Below, in pieces: positions 53,277 to 61,461 of a stretch of DNA of 64,000 nucleotides (within the stretch, counting starts at the first letter, position 1; each line of letters begins with the position of its first letter). The stretch comes from Aliikangiella sp965214955 (GTDB lineage: Bacteria; Pseudomonadota; Gammaproteobacteria; Enterobacterales; Kangiellaceae), in assembly GCA_965214955.1 (NCBI GenBank), contig CBDCCU010000009.1, positions 1,178,001 to 1,242,000 of the forward strand, written 5' to 3'. The position numbers were made by a program, and so were the translations under genes. The notes under the pieces are model-generated. The model searched no databases, had not been told where the DNA came from, and saw nothing but the letters and a program-made list of their open reading frames with translations.

Positions 53277-55229
53277 TTGAGTGAGCATAAAGGTCTCGAT
53301 CCTAAAGCCTATACCCAATTAAAAGAGGGTGAACAATATCCACCCTATGTTCCTGCCCAAGAAACTATTGCCGAATTCACCTTTAAAGCCGTTGGTTTAG
53401 GGATTTTATTTGGGGTGATTTTTGGCGCAGCCAATGCCTATTTGGGCTTGCGCGCAGGTTTAACCATTAGTACCTCTATTCCAGTAGCAGTAATGGCGGT
53501 GGCGGTTTTTAAAATTTTGGCAAAAGGCGGCATTAAAAGCACCATACTAGAAACCAATATTGCGCAAACGACGGGGTCAGCATCTAGTTCGGTAGCAAGT
53601 GGGGTTATTTTTACTTTGCCAGCCCTATTTATGTGGGGAATGGCGCCAGATTTATTACAAATGACCATATTGGCAATGAGCGGCGGTTTGTTGGGGATTT
53701 TATTTATGATCCCACTGCGCAAATACTTAATCGAAAAAGAGCACGGTAAATTACCTTACCCCGAAGGTACGGCGTGTGCTGAAGTATTAGTTGCCAATGA
53801 AGTGGGTGGCAGTAAAGCTAAGTTTATTTTTATTGGTATGGGTGTTGCCGCGCTGTTTAAAACATTAACTTCGTGGATAAAAATAATTCCCGACCACGCC
53901 ACCTTAAAAATTCCATTTATTAAAAAAGCCAGCATTGGTATTGATCTTTCAGCCGCATTATTTGGTGTGGGTTATATTTTAGGCCCTCGCATTGCCGCCA
54001 TAATGGTCGGTGGCGGGCTACTTTCTGCATTAATTATTATTCCTGCCATTGCTTATTGGGGTGATGCTAGGGTTATTCCGCTTTATCCAGAAACTGAAAA
54101 TTTAATTCTCGATATGTCAGCAAGCCAAATTTGGACGCGTTATGTGCGCTATATTGGTGCAGGTGCAGTGGCAACCGCTGGGATCATCACGCTCATTCGC
54201 AGTATTCCCGTGATGATCGAAAGTTTTAAAATGGGCGCTAAACATATTGGTGATGGTACAAAATCCGTATTAAGAACCAGCAACGATTTACCGCTTAAAG
54301 TGGTTGCCGTTGGTGTGGTAATTATTATTGCGGTGTTAACTTTAGTGCCTAATGCGTTTGGCGCTATTGGCGGGGTTGAAACGCGTTTGGTTGCCGCGCT
54401 TTGTGTGGCGTTATTTGCGTTCTTTTTTGTAACCGTTGCAGCAAGAATTGTAGGCTTAGTTGGGGTAACCTCTAATCCAACAAGTGGAATGACCATTGCC
54501 GCCTTATTAGGCACGGCAACCATCTTTTTGCTGATGGGGTGGGATGATGATGCAGGTAAAGCAGGTACCTTAATTGTGGGCTGTGTTGTTGCAATTGCGG
54601 CTTCTATTTCAGGTGATACTTCACAAGATCTAAAAAGTGGATATTTGCTTGGTGCAACCCCAAGAAAACAGCAATTATCCGAACTGCTAGGTGTGTTAAC
54701 TTCGGCAACTTTTGTTTGTTTAGCGGTATTACTACTAGCGGAAACTTTTGGCTTTGGTACAAAAGAGTTACCCGCACCGCAAGCAACATTAATGAAGCTA
54801 GTGATTGATGGGGTTATTGATCAAAACCTACCTTGGTCTTTAGTTGTTATTGGCGCAGGCATCGCAATTTTATGTGAGTTAGTAAAAATACCATCATTGC
54901 CATTTGCGGTTGGTGTTTACCTGCCCGTTGCAACCATGACACCTATTTTTATTGGCGGTTTAATTCGACATTACTTTGAAAAGAAAACCAAAAACGAATC
55001 GCAGCTTGATAACCGCCGTGAAAGAGGGGTGTTATTAGGTAGTGGCTTTGTTGGTGGCGAAGGCTTATTAGGGGTTGGTATTGCCGCCGTTGCCTTTATT
55101 CAAAGCAAAAAGCCCGATGGTATTGGCACAGGCTGGGCAGGAAGTGATTTTCTTGCCATGATAGCGGGAGCCATTGGCTTTGGTTTATTAATTGTATGGT
55201 TCTTTAACCTGATCAAAAAGGCCGATTAA
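53277..55229 (+). CDS. OPT family oligopeptide transporter
   Basis: 650 residues with about 14-16 membrane helices. Family features include GVIFGAANAYLGLRAGLTIS near the N-terminus, KLPYPEGTACAEVL in the middle, and SGDTSQDLKSGYLLGATPRKQQ. It is a proton-coupled symporter probably taking up peptides or peptide-like metal chelates. The start is TTG, with AAGGAG 8 bases upstream. Followed by a strong terminator. Confidence 0.93.
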   Translation: MSEHKGLDPKAYTQLKEGEQYPPYVPAQETIAEFTFKAVGLGILFGVIFGAANAYLGLRAGLTISTSIPVAVMAVAVFKILAKGGIKSTILETNIAQTTGSASSSVASGVIFTLPALFMWGMAPDLLQMTILAMSGGLLGILFMIPLRKYLIEKEHGKLPYPEGTACAEVLVANEVGGSKAKFIFIGMGVAALFKTLTSWIKIIPDHATLKIPFIKKASIGIDLSAALFGVGYILGPRIAAIMVGGGLLSALIIIPAIAYWGDARVIPLYPETENLILDMSASQIWTRYVRYIGAGAVATAGIITLIRSIPVMIESFKMGAKHIGDGTKSVLRTSNDLPLKVVAVGVVIIIAVLTLVPNAFGAIGGVETRLVAALCVALFAFFFVTVAARIVGLVGVTSNPTSGMTIAALLGTATIFLLMGWDDDAGKAGTLIVGCVVAIAASISGDTSQDLKSGYLLGATPRKQQLSELLGVLTSATFVCLAVLLLAETFGFGTKELPAPQATLMKLVIDGVIDQNLPWSLVVIGAGIAILCELVKIPSLPFAVGVYLPVATMTPIFIGGLIRHYFEKKTKNESQLDNRRERGVLLGSGFVGGEGLLGVGIAAVAFIQSKKPDGIGTGWAGSDFLAMIAGAIGFGLLIVWFFNLIKKAD

Positions 55230-55245
55230 CACCTTTGTTTGGCTT

Positions 55246-55277
55246 AAAATGGCGACGTAAATTGTCGCCATTTTTTT
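55246..55277 (+). terminator. Rho-independent terminator after OPT transporter
   Basis: AAAATGGCGAC (55246-55256) pairs with GTCGCCATTTT (55264-55274) across a 7-base loop, followed by more T. 17 bases after the gene's stop. Confidence 0.92.
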
Positions 55278-55310
55278 AACATCAAAAACCTAGTTTTAAA
55301 GGAATAGTTA

Positions 55311-55877
55311 GTGAATATTGAGTTTTCTGCGTTTATTGCCACTAGCCTCGATGGTTATATTGCCCGACCTAACGGACAACTCGACTGGTTAGAAAATGCC
55401 ACTGAAAAAGATAGCAAACAAGACTTTGGCTATTTTGATTTTATGCGTAATGTTGATTGTGTAGTTTTGGGGAGAAACACCTTTGAGAAAGTTGTTTCAT
55501 TTCCTGAATGGTCTTATAAAAATCAACGTGTTGTTGTGCTAAGTAAAACCATGAAAAATGCGCCAAATCATTTAGAATACCCCGTTGATTTTTTTAGTGG
55601 AAAAGTTGAATTATTAGCGGTGGAATTACAAAACCTAGGTGTAAAAAAAGCCTATATAGATGGCGGAGTTACGATTCAATCTTTTATTAATGCTAAGCTT
55701 TTAGACGATATTATTGTTACTCAAATTCCTATTCTAATTGGCAGAGGGATTTCACTGTTTGGCAAAGGGTTTGACGATGTGAAATTAGAACTTTTAAAAA
55801 GTAATGCTTTTGATAATGGCTTTGTGCAGTCGCATTATAAGTTTAAGTATTCTCGTGGGAAATTTTTTGATGGTTAA
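55311..55877 (+). CDS. Dihydrofolate reductase-like (RibD C-terminal) protein
   Basis: 188 residues of the RibD_C/DHFR-like fold. IATSLDGYIARPNGQLDWL at the N-terminus, CVVLGRNTFEKV and KKAYIDGGVTIQSFI are the typical nucleotide- and substrate-binding segments. Such stand-alone proteins are usually uncharacterised reductases. GTG start with AAGGAATAG upstream. Not linked to riboflavin or folate genes here. Confidence 0.85.
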   Translation: MNIEFSAFIATSLDGYIARPNGQLDWLENATEKDSKQDFGYFDFMRNVDCVVLGRNTFEKVVSFPEWSYKNQRVVVLSKTMKNAPNHLEYPVDFFSGKVELLAVELQNLGVKKAYIDGGVTIQSFINAKLLDDIIVTQIPILIGRGISLFGKGFDDVKLELLKSNAFDNGFVQSHYKFKYSRGKFFDG

Positions 55878-55927
55878 AGGTTTGAAGTTTTTCTAATGCT
55901 TCTCTTGCTAAACACCTTCAACCCCAC

Positions 55928-55994
55928 TCAGCCGTCCTTTGCGAAGGGGAGGAGCCTAGTTTTATCGTTCTCATGCTCCTGCGTGGGAATGCAT
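55928..55994. repeat. Single palindromic core plus TCGTTCTCATGC hairpin repeat
   Basis: A lone CCTTTGCGAAGGGGAGG resembles the cores of the 8850-9120 array. Next to it, 55965-55994 (TCGTTCTCATGCTCCTGCGT and following GGGAATGCAT) is a hairpin of a kind I recall as a dispersed intergenic repeat in many proteobacteria. Both lie between two convergent genes. Confidence 0.6.
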
Positions 55995-56011
55995 AAAGGG
56001 GTTAATTTGTT

Positions 56012-56596
56012 TTAAGGTTTTGATATTCCAGTTAACTGCTCTTTAATGCTTTTAGGCGATCTTAATCGCCAAGTTTCTATTGTATGATACTTAGAATGCA
56101 GGGCTTTTTTGTAATGGTTTTTAGGTTGTTCTGAGTGGATTAAATTAAATGTTTTTACTACCATGCTTTGATTAAAAGTTGGGTTTATTATTGGCGCATT
56201 TTCGGCATTTCTAAAGAGGGTTAAATGCGGTTTAAATGTTTTGCGATCAAAATGATTTATTCCTTGTGAAACAAGCTGTTTTTCGATTGAACTTTTAAGC
56301 TGGTATGTCTGATCAGAATCAACAATATTTAATCCAACAATATTCTGTTTTTGCCAATAGAATAATTCATTTAATGTTATTTCAAACGGCTCTATTTGCG
56401 GCGCTGTTAGGTTGGTTAAAATTAAATCAAGATTATTATCATTGGTTTTACCTAAGTAGCTTAAGGTTATATGATAATTTGATGCGGGAATTTTTTTTGC
56501 GTTAAATAACTGGGCATTTAGTTCAACTGATGAATGAAAATCCATCAGTTTTGACACAATCGAAAAGTCTAATTCTATGGCAAAAAATAATTGCAT
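56012..56596 (-). CDS. thpR: RNA 2',3'-cyclic phosphodiesterase ThpR (2H family)
   Basis: 194 residues with the two catalytic HxT motifs of the 2H superfamily: HITLSYLG (about residue 43) and HLTLFRNA (about 125). It hydrolyses 2',3'-cyclic phosphates or reversibly ligates 2'-5' RNA ends. It begins directly at the end of the CYTH-CHAD gene with no intervening base, so the two are probably translated from one message. Confidence 0.9.
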   Translation of the reverse strand: MQLFFAIELDFSIVSKLMDFHSSVELNAQLFNAKKIPASNYHITLSYLGKTNDNNLDLILTNLTAPQIEPFEITLNELFYWQKQNIVGLNIVDSDQTYQLKSSIEKQLVSQGINHFDRKTFKPHLTLFRNAENAPIINPTFNQSMVVKTFNLIHSEQPKNHYKKALHSKYHTIETWRLRSPKSIKEQLTGISKP

Positions 56597-58105
56597 TTAT
56601 TTCCAATAAGGGTTCGATTTAAACACCGCAATTCTTGTTTGCTCTAGGGCTTCTAAAATAGGCTGGTTAAGTTTTTCTAACCAAGCGTCGGTTTCTTCTT
56701 GCTGATGGGTTTCGAGCTGTAACTCATAAATATAATCATTCATTTGTAACTCTCGAATACCATCTAAAATATCAACCCAGGGTTGACGATAAGCCAGGCG
56801 CTTTTGTGACTCATAAAGACCACCAAAAAATAGTCCTGTATCTAAGGCACGTCTTATGGTGGCGATTAGCTTAAAATAGCCCTTGGCGGTTAAATCTACC
56901 TTGGGACCGAGTTCACGTTTAAGCTCTTTAAGCATATGCTCAAGTTGTTTTTGTGCATAATCAATAATTGGCTCTTTGAGTTTGTCGTGATCTTTTTCGG
57001 GAATAAATTCTCGCCATTCTTTAAAATATAGCCATTCTGACATATTAAGCATCATTAAATTATAACGCGGTGTGGCAAGTAACGATTTAAAGTTTTCTAT
57101 GGCTTCGGTGACTTCATTGTCAATTTTGGTTTGCTGGGTTTCAACCAGATCCCAATCGGCCTTTTTCTTTAAGTAACGGTTTAAATAACGTTTGTGTTTT
57201 GCCGCATCAACTATAGGGCGCATGGCTTCGGCTAACCAGTTCCAGTTGTTGCGTAAATCAGTGGTGGCTTGGCGTGGAATGAGTCCACCAAAAACCATAT
57301 ACATGTGATGTAAAAATATGAGTGCTCTATACATTTCTAAAACGGCGCCATGAGCATTTTTGTTATTTAAAAATAGTTCAAAATATTGCCAGTGTTTAAG
57401 ACCTGCAAAGCAAATGCGCTCAAACGCCAGCTCTGACTCTGCGCCTTGACTAAGTTCGGTTACTTGCATTCTTTGTTGGCTAGGTGAAATAGGATCGCAC
57501 AAACTAAAACCACGCCTAGCTTTACTGGCATTATATAAAGTGAGATCGAGCTCTTTTATTAAATAACGACCAACCGCAAAAATATATTCAGGGCTGCCTT
57601 CTATTAGCTCTAGTTCTACTTCGCATATTTTGCGTGATTTATCACAAGCAGTAATTAAGCCAATATCGAGAGAAACCTCAATTTTTGTTTTATCCGAAAA
57701 GGTCACTAAGCAAGAAGTACGTTCAAAATCGGTTTTAAAGCAAGGCAAAAACTCACCATCTTCTTCAAACGCCTCTTCCACTAAAATTTGTAAATATGGT
57801 TCAGAAATTAAGCTGGTATCGAGCTTGTTTTCATTAAGAGCAATTTCATCTTCGTTTCTTTCACTCAAACCACCAATTTCTTTGCCAGAAGATTTTACTG
57901 TTTGAATAAATTGCTCACCTTTTTGGCGAATACGCATACCAATGGCCATTTCTTTGAGCTTAAAGCCTTTAGTATCGAAATAGGTATTGGCAAGATGATG
58001 CGATTCCCAAGGGGTTTGCTGTTCAGCGCCAGGGAAGTCTAAGTTTTTGATTTTTAGCAATTTATCTTGAGTTGCAGCGAGCTTAAGCTCAAGTTCTTTT
58101 GCCAT
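56597..58105 (-). CDS. ygiF: CYTH and CHAD domain protein, inorganic triphosphatase-like
   Basis: 502 residues. The CYTH domain (about 1-205) begins with the metal-binding ELELKL (ExExK) and contains RIRQKGEQFIQTVK. The CHAD domain (about 220-495) is helical and His/Lys/Arg-rich, for example KHKRYLNRYLKKK, suited to binding polyphosphate. E. coli YgiF hydrolyses triphosphate. As in E. coli, an SH3-domain membrane protein (ygiM-like) is divergently adjacent. Confidence 0.92.
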   Translation of the reverse strand: MAKELELKLAATQDKLLKIKNLDFPGAEQQTPWESHHLANTYFDTKGFKLKEMAIGMRIRQKGEQFIQTVKSSGKEIGGLSERNEDEIALNENKLDTSLISEPYLQILVEEAFEEDGEFLPCFKTDFERTSCLVTFSDKTKIEVSLDIGLITACDKSRKICEVELELIEGSPEYIFAVGRYLIKELDLTLYNASKARRGFSLCDPISPSQQRMQVTELSQGAESELAFERICFAGLKHWQYFELFLNNKNAHGAVLEMYRALIFLHHMYMVFGGLIPRQATTDLRNNWNWLAEAMRPIVDAAKHKRYLNRYLKKKADWDLVETQQTKIDNEVTEAIENFKSLLATPRYNLMMLNMSEWLYFKEWREFIPEKDHDKLKEPIIDYAQKQLEHMLKELKRELGPKVDLTAKGYFKLIATIRRALDTGLFFGGLYESQKRLAYRQPWVDILDGIRELQMNDYIYELQLETHQQEETDAWLEKLNQPILEALEQTRIAVFKSNPYWK

Positions 58106-58307
58106 GAATATTGCCTTGGTTTCTTAAAACTAGGGCTTATTTAACCATTCAATGAAGGGTTTGTCATCAACCATCAGTAGAACAGATGATTTTGGTCAAA
58201 ATATAAGCGACCTATTTGGCAAATATTGGCAGAAAATAATAAGTGTATTGCAAGCTTTGTAAAGCTTTGACATCATAGACGCCCTGTTTGCTGTGAGTTT
58301 TATTCCA

Positions 58308-58886
58308 ATGAATTTTAAGCCGATTATTACTTCGTTTTTAGCCGCTATTTTTTTATCTTCGCCAGTATCGGCAGAAGTGGTTTATATTGACGATAAAATC
58401 AAAGTTTGGTCACGTACTGGCCCCACAAATGGTTACAATGTTAAGTATGAGTTTGAACCAGGCACAAAGCTGCAAGTGCTTCAAACTAATGAACAAACTA
58501 AATATATTGAAGTTCAAGACGAAAGAGGAAGAACCGCTTGGATTGAGTCTAAATATACGTCTAAGTCACCAACCGTGCATCAAATGGTTAATACATTAAC
58601 CAATGAAGTATCGAACTTAAAAGCACAACTGGAAAGCACCGAAAAGAACTTAAATTTGCGCATTGCCCAGCTAGAGCCTTTTGAGCAAAGAAACAAAGAT
58701 CTACAAACCAAAATAACAACATTGCAAACTGAGTTTGAGCAGGTTAAGCAAAAAGCCGATCTGTATCAAACGGGTTTTAATACCGAAGCTATGTTTGGTG
58801 GTGCGGTGGTTTTATTTGGCGGTATGATCTTGGGTTTTATTATTACTCGCTTAGGTGGTGGTCGTAAGAAATCGGGTTGGAGTTAA
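58308..58886 (+). CDS. SH3-domain, coiled-coil membrane protein (YgiM/TIGR04211-like)
   Basis: 192 residues. A signal peptide (about 1-22) is followed by a bacterial SH3 domain (VWSRTGPTNGYNV to GRTAWIESKY), a coiled coil (about 90-150) and a C-terminal membrane helix (MFGGAVVLFGGMILGFIIT) with a basic tail. It is probably periplasmic and anchored by its C-terminus. ATG 58308 is preferred; a GTG at 58293 would add five residues. It overlaps rsmF by one base. Confidence 0.88.
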   Translation: MNFKPIITSFLAAIFLSSPVSAEVVYIDDKIKVWSRTGPTNGYNVKYEFEPGTKLQVLQTNEQTKYIEVQDERGRTAWIESKYTSKSPTVHQMVNTLTNEVSNLKAQLESTEKNLNLRIAQLEPFEQRNKDLQTKITTLQTEFEQVKQKADLYQTGFNTEAMFGGAVVLFGGMILGFIITRLGGGRKKSGWS

Positions 58887-60364
58887 TGTCTGACGACTCA
58901 AGTGTTCCAAACATAAAGCTTAGTTCTGGCGGTGTCATCAATCGCGATTATTTAATTCACGCTAAAGCCAATTTTATTAGTGAAGAGGCTTTGGCAGAAT
59001 TTGTTGAATATTGTGGAAAGCCACTACGAAAAAGCATTCGTTATAACTCTTTAAAAGTCACTCAAGATGAGTTTTTAAATATAGCCAATAAATATCATTG
59101 GCAATTAACTCAAATTCCTTGGTGTAACGAAGGTTTTTGGGTTGACTTATCCAAGGCTAATCACGATGAGTCATTAGGCAATTTGCCCGAACATATCCAA
59201 GGGCTTTTTTATATTCAAGAAGCCAGCTCAATGCTTCCTCCTTTTGCGCTTTTTGATCAAATAGAAATGGATTTATTAAATGATCCTTTAGTGGCAGATT
59301 TTGCCGCTGCACCGGGCTCTAAAACTACCCAAATTGCAGCAAGCCTTAATAACCAAGGAATAATATTAGCTAATGAGTTATCGGCTAGCCGTTTAAAAGG
59401 ACTACATGGAAATTTAGTTAGGTGCGGCATTTTAAATGTGTGTATGTCGCATCAAGATGGTTGCAATATTGGCTCTTTGCTACCCAATAGTTTTGACTTT
59501 GTTTTGCTTGATGCTCCATGCAGTGGTGAAGGAACCATAAGAAAAGATAAAGATGCATTAAAAGAGTGGCAGTTAGACAAGGTTGAATCGTTAGCTAAGC
59601 TTCAAAAACAGATAATTGTATCTGCCTATAATGCGTTAAAACCAGGTGGGCGACTCATTTATTCTACTTGTACGTTATCACCGCAAGAAAACCAACAAGT
59701 GGTTGATTATTTGCTAACGCAAACCCTGGCAACCATTAACCCATTAAATAATTTATTTGCAGGTTCTGAGAAAGCATTAACCGAGCAAGGCTCTTTATTA
59801 GTTTTACCACAATATTTTGATAGTGAAGGTTTTTTTATTGCCAGTATTAATAAGCCAGTTAATGAAACCAATAATCAACAACCTAAGCCTGTTTATTCAA
59901 CACCTTTTACCCCTTTGGCAAAAAAGCAAACTCAATTAGTGACCTATTATTTTAAGCAAACTTTTGGTGTTGACATAGTGCCCAGCGGTTATCAGTTATT
60001 GCAAAAAGATAAAGATATTTGGCTTTTTCCTAACAATATTGCTGCGCTTAATCGTGCAATAAAAATTAACCGTGCAGGTACAAAAATTGCCACAATATTT
60101 CCAAGAAACATTCGTAGCTCATTTGAGTTTGCCAGTTGTTTTGGCCACTTAGCATCAAAACAATTTGTTGCGCTTAATCAGGTTCAAGCGAGCGGATATT
60201 ACCGTGGTGAAAATATTGAAGTGTGTGAAGGCAATCTTTTAGAGGGTGAGGTTATTTTAATGTATCAAGGAAAAACCTTGGGGGTTGGTCTCAATAAAAA
60301 AGGCAAAATTAAAAATCGCCTGCCTAGAGAGTTAGTGCGCGATAACATTGAGTTTAAACTTTAA
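58886..60364 (+). CDS. rsmF: 16S rRNA (cytosine(1407)-C5)-methyltransferase RsmF
   Basis: 492 residues. The SAM-binding motif is FAAAPGSKTTQIA, the two catalytic Cys are in DAPCSGEGT and STCTLSPQENQ, as expected for Nol1/Nop2/Sun enzymes. The C-terminal PUA-like domain specific to RsmF is present (about 410-490). ATG 58886 overlaps the upstream stop in TAATG. An in-frame TTG nine bases upstream is less likely. Confidence 0.94.
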   Translation: MSDDSSVPNIKLSSGGVINRDYLIHAKANFISEEALAEFVEYCGKPLRKSIRYNSLKVTQDEFLNIANKYHWQLTQIPWCNEGFWVDLSKANHDESLGNLPEHIQGLFYIQEASSMLPPFALFDQIEMDLLNDPLVADFAAAPGSKTTQIAASLNNQGIILANELSASRLKGLHGNLVRCGILNVCMSHQDGCNIGSLLPNSFDFVLLDAPCSGEGTIRKDKDALKEWQLDKVESLAKLQKQIIVSAYNALKPGGRLIYSTCTLSPQENQQVVDYLLTQTLATINPLNNLFAGSEKALTEQGSLLVLPQYFDSEGFFIASINKPVNETNNQQPKPVYSTPFTPLAKKQTQLVTYYFKQTFGVDIVPSGYQLLQKDKDIWLFPNNIAALNRAIKINRAGTKIATIFPRNIRSSFEFASCFGHLASKQFVALNQVQASGYYRGENIEVCEGNLLEGEVILMYQGKTLGVGLNKKGKIKNRLPRELVRDNIEFKL

Positions 60365-60384
60365 TAGCAACTATTTTAAATTAA

Positions 60385-60412
60385 AAAAGCTAGGCAAATA
60401 AGCCTAGCTTTT
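60385..60412. terminator. Bidirectional terminator between rsmF and lemA
   Basis: AAAAGCTAGGC (60385-60395) pairs perfectly with GCCTAGCTTTT (60402-60412) over a 6-base loop. A-rich on the left, T-rich on the right, between convergent genes. Confidence 0.88.
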
Positions 60413-60420
60413 AAGCTGTT

Positions 60421-61008
60421 TTAACTAAAAGAGACTTTAACCGGTTTTTTGGCTGCGGGATCTTCTAGCTCTAATAGTTCGGCTGGGGTAAAAGCAAAAA
60501 AGTTTGCCACAAGATTGCCAGGAAATTGCTCTCGATAGGTATTATATTGCATCACACTGTCGTTAAAAGCTTGACGTGAAAATGATATTTTATCTTCGGT
60601 ATTGCTTAGCTCATCCATTAAACTCATCATGTTTTCATTGGCTTTTAAGTCGGGGTAACTTTCCGATAAGGCAAAAAACTTGCCTAATGATCCGCCTAAT
60701 AAAGTTTCTGCCGCCGCTAATGATTTGATACTTGCCCCATCATCAGGGTTTTGAGCTGCTTGCTGATTTGCCGAAACTGCGGTATTTCTGGCTTGAATAA
60801 CCGCTTCTAAGGTTTCTTTTTCGTGCGACATATAACCTTTGGCGGTTTCAACTAAGTTTGGAATAAGATCGTAACGACGAGTAAGTTGAACGTCAATTTG
60901 CGCAAAGGCAGTTTTAAATTGGTTTTTTAGTGCCACCAGCTTATTGTATAAACCCACTACATAAAAACCTAATATGGCGATAACACCTATAAAGATCCAA
61001 AACTCCAT
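60421..61008 (-). CDS. lemA: LemA family protein
   Basis: 195 residues: one N-terminal membrane helix (about 3-22), then a helical bundle with the conserved TRRYDLIPNLVETAKGY and YNTYREQFPGNLVANFF motifs. Function is not settled; LemA is often paired with a TPM/YgcG protein, which is absent here. A small membrane protein is encoded 12 bases upstream. Confidence 0.93.
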   Translation of the reverse strand: MEFWIFIGVIAILGFYVVGLYNKLVALKNQFKTAFAQIDVQLTRRYDLIPNLVETAKGYMSHEKETLEAVIQARNTAVSANQQAAQNPDDGASIKSLAAAETLLGGSLGKFFALSESYPDLKANENMMSLMDELSNTEDKISFSRQAFNDSVMQYNTYREQFPGNLVANFFAFTPAELLELEDPAAKKPVKVSFS

Positions 61009-61020
61009 AATGACTCCTAA

Positions 61021-61233
61021 TTATTTTAAATTATCTATTTCAGTTTTTAAGTCATAACCTTTGTCGGTTACTATGGCTTCTAAAACTTTTACTCTTTCTT
61101 CAAGAGCTTCGAGCTTATTAATACGCTCTTCTATATCACTAGTATCAACTTGCTTTTTGTCGATGTAAGACTTAAAAACACCTGCGACAATACTAACTAC
61201 AGTGATAATAGCAATCATTTCAAATATATGCAT
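61021..61233 (-). CDS. Small membrane/coiled-coil protein (PspB-like shape)
   Basis: 70 residues: an N-terminal membrane helix (about 5-22) followed by a charged heptad-pattern coiled coil (RINKLEALEERVKVLEAIV). GAGGAT precedes the ATG. The shape and the VKVLEAIVTDKGYDLKTEID stretch resemble PspB, the envelope-stress protein, but there is no pspA or pspC nearby. Probably co-transcribed with lemA. Confidence 0.8.
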   Translation of the reverse strand: MHIFEMIAIITVVSIVAGVFKSYIDKKQVDTSDIEERINKLEALEERVKVLEAIVTDKGYDLKTEIDNLK

Positions 61234-61461
61234 AAGTTCATCCTCTATCTAAGCATAATCACCAAAAAAGTATTTATTTGCGTTATGATTTTTATAAGCT
61301 TAATTTCAAATAATCATAGACCGATATTAACTATAACGAAATAACAGATCATTAGGCAAAGTTTGTCTAGTTATTATCATTAAAGGCAATGTAACATTAA
61401 AACCAATGTATTGTTAAAAGTAATGTATTATTAAAGGCAATAGCATTAATGGCAGTTAATA

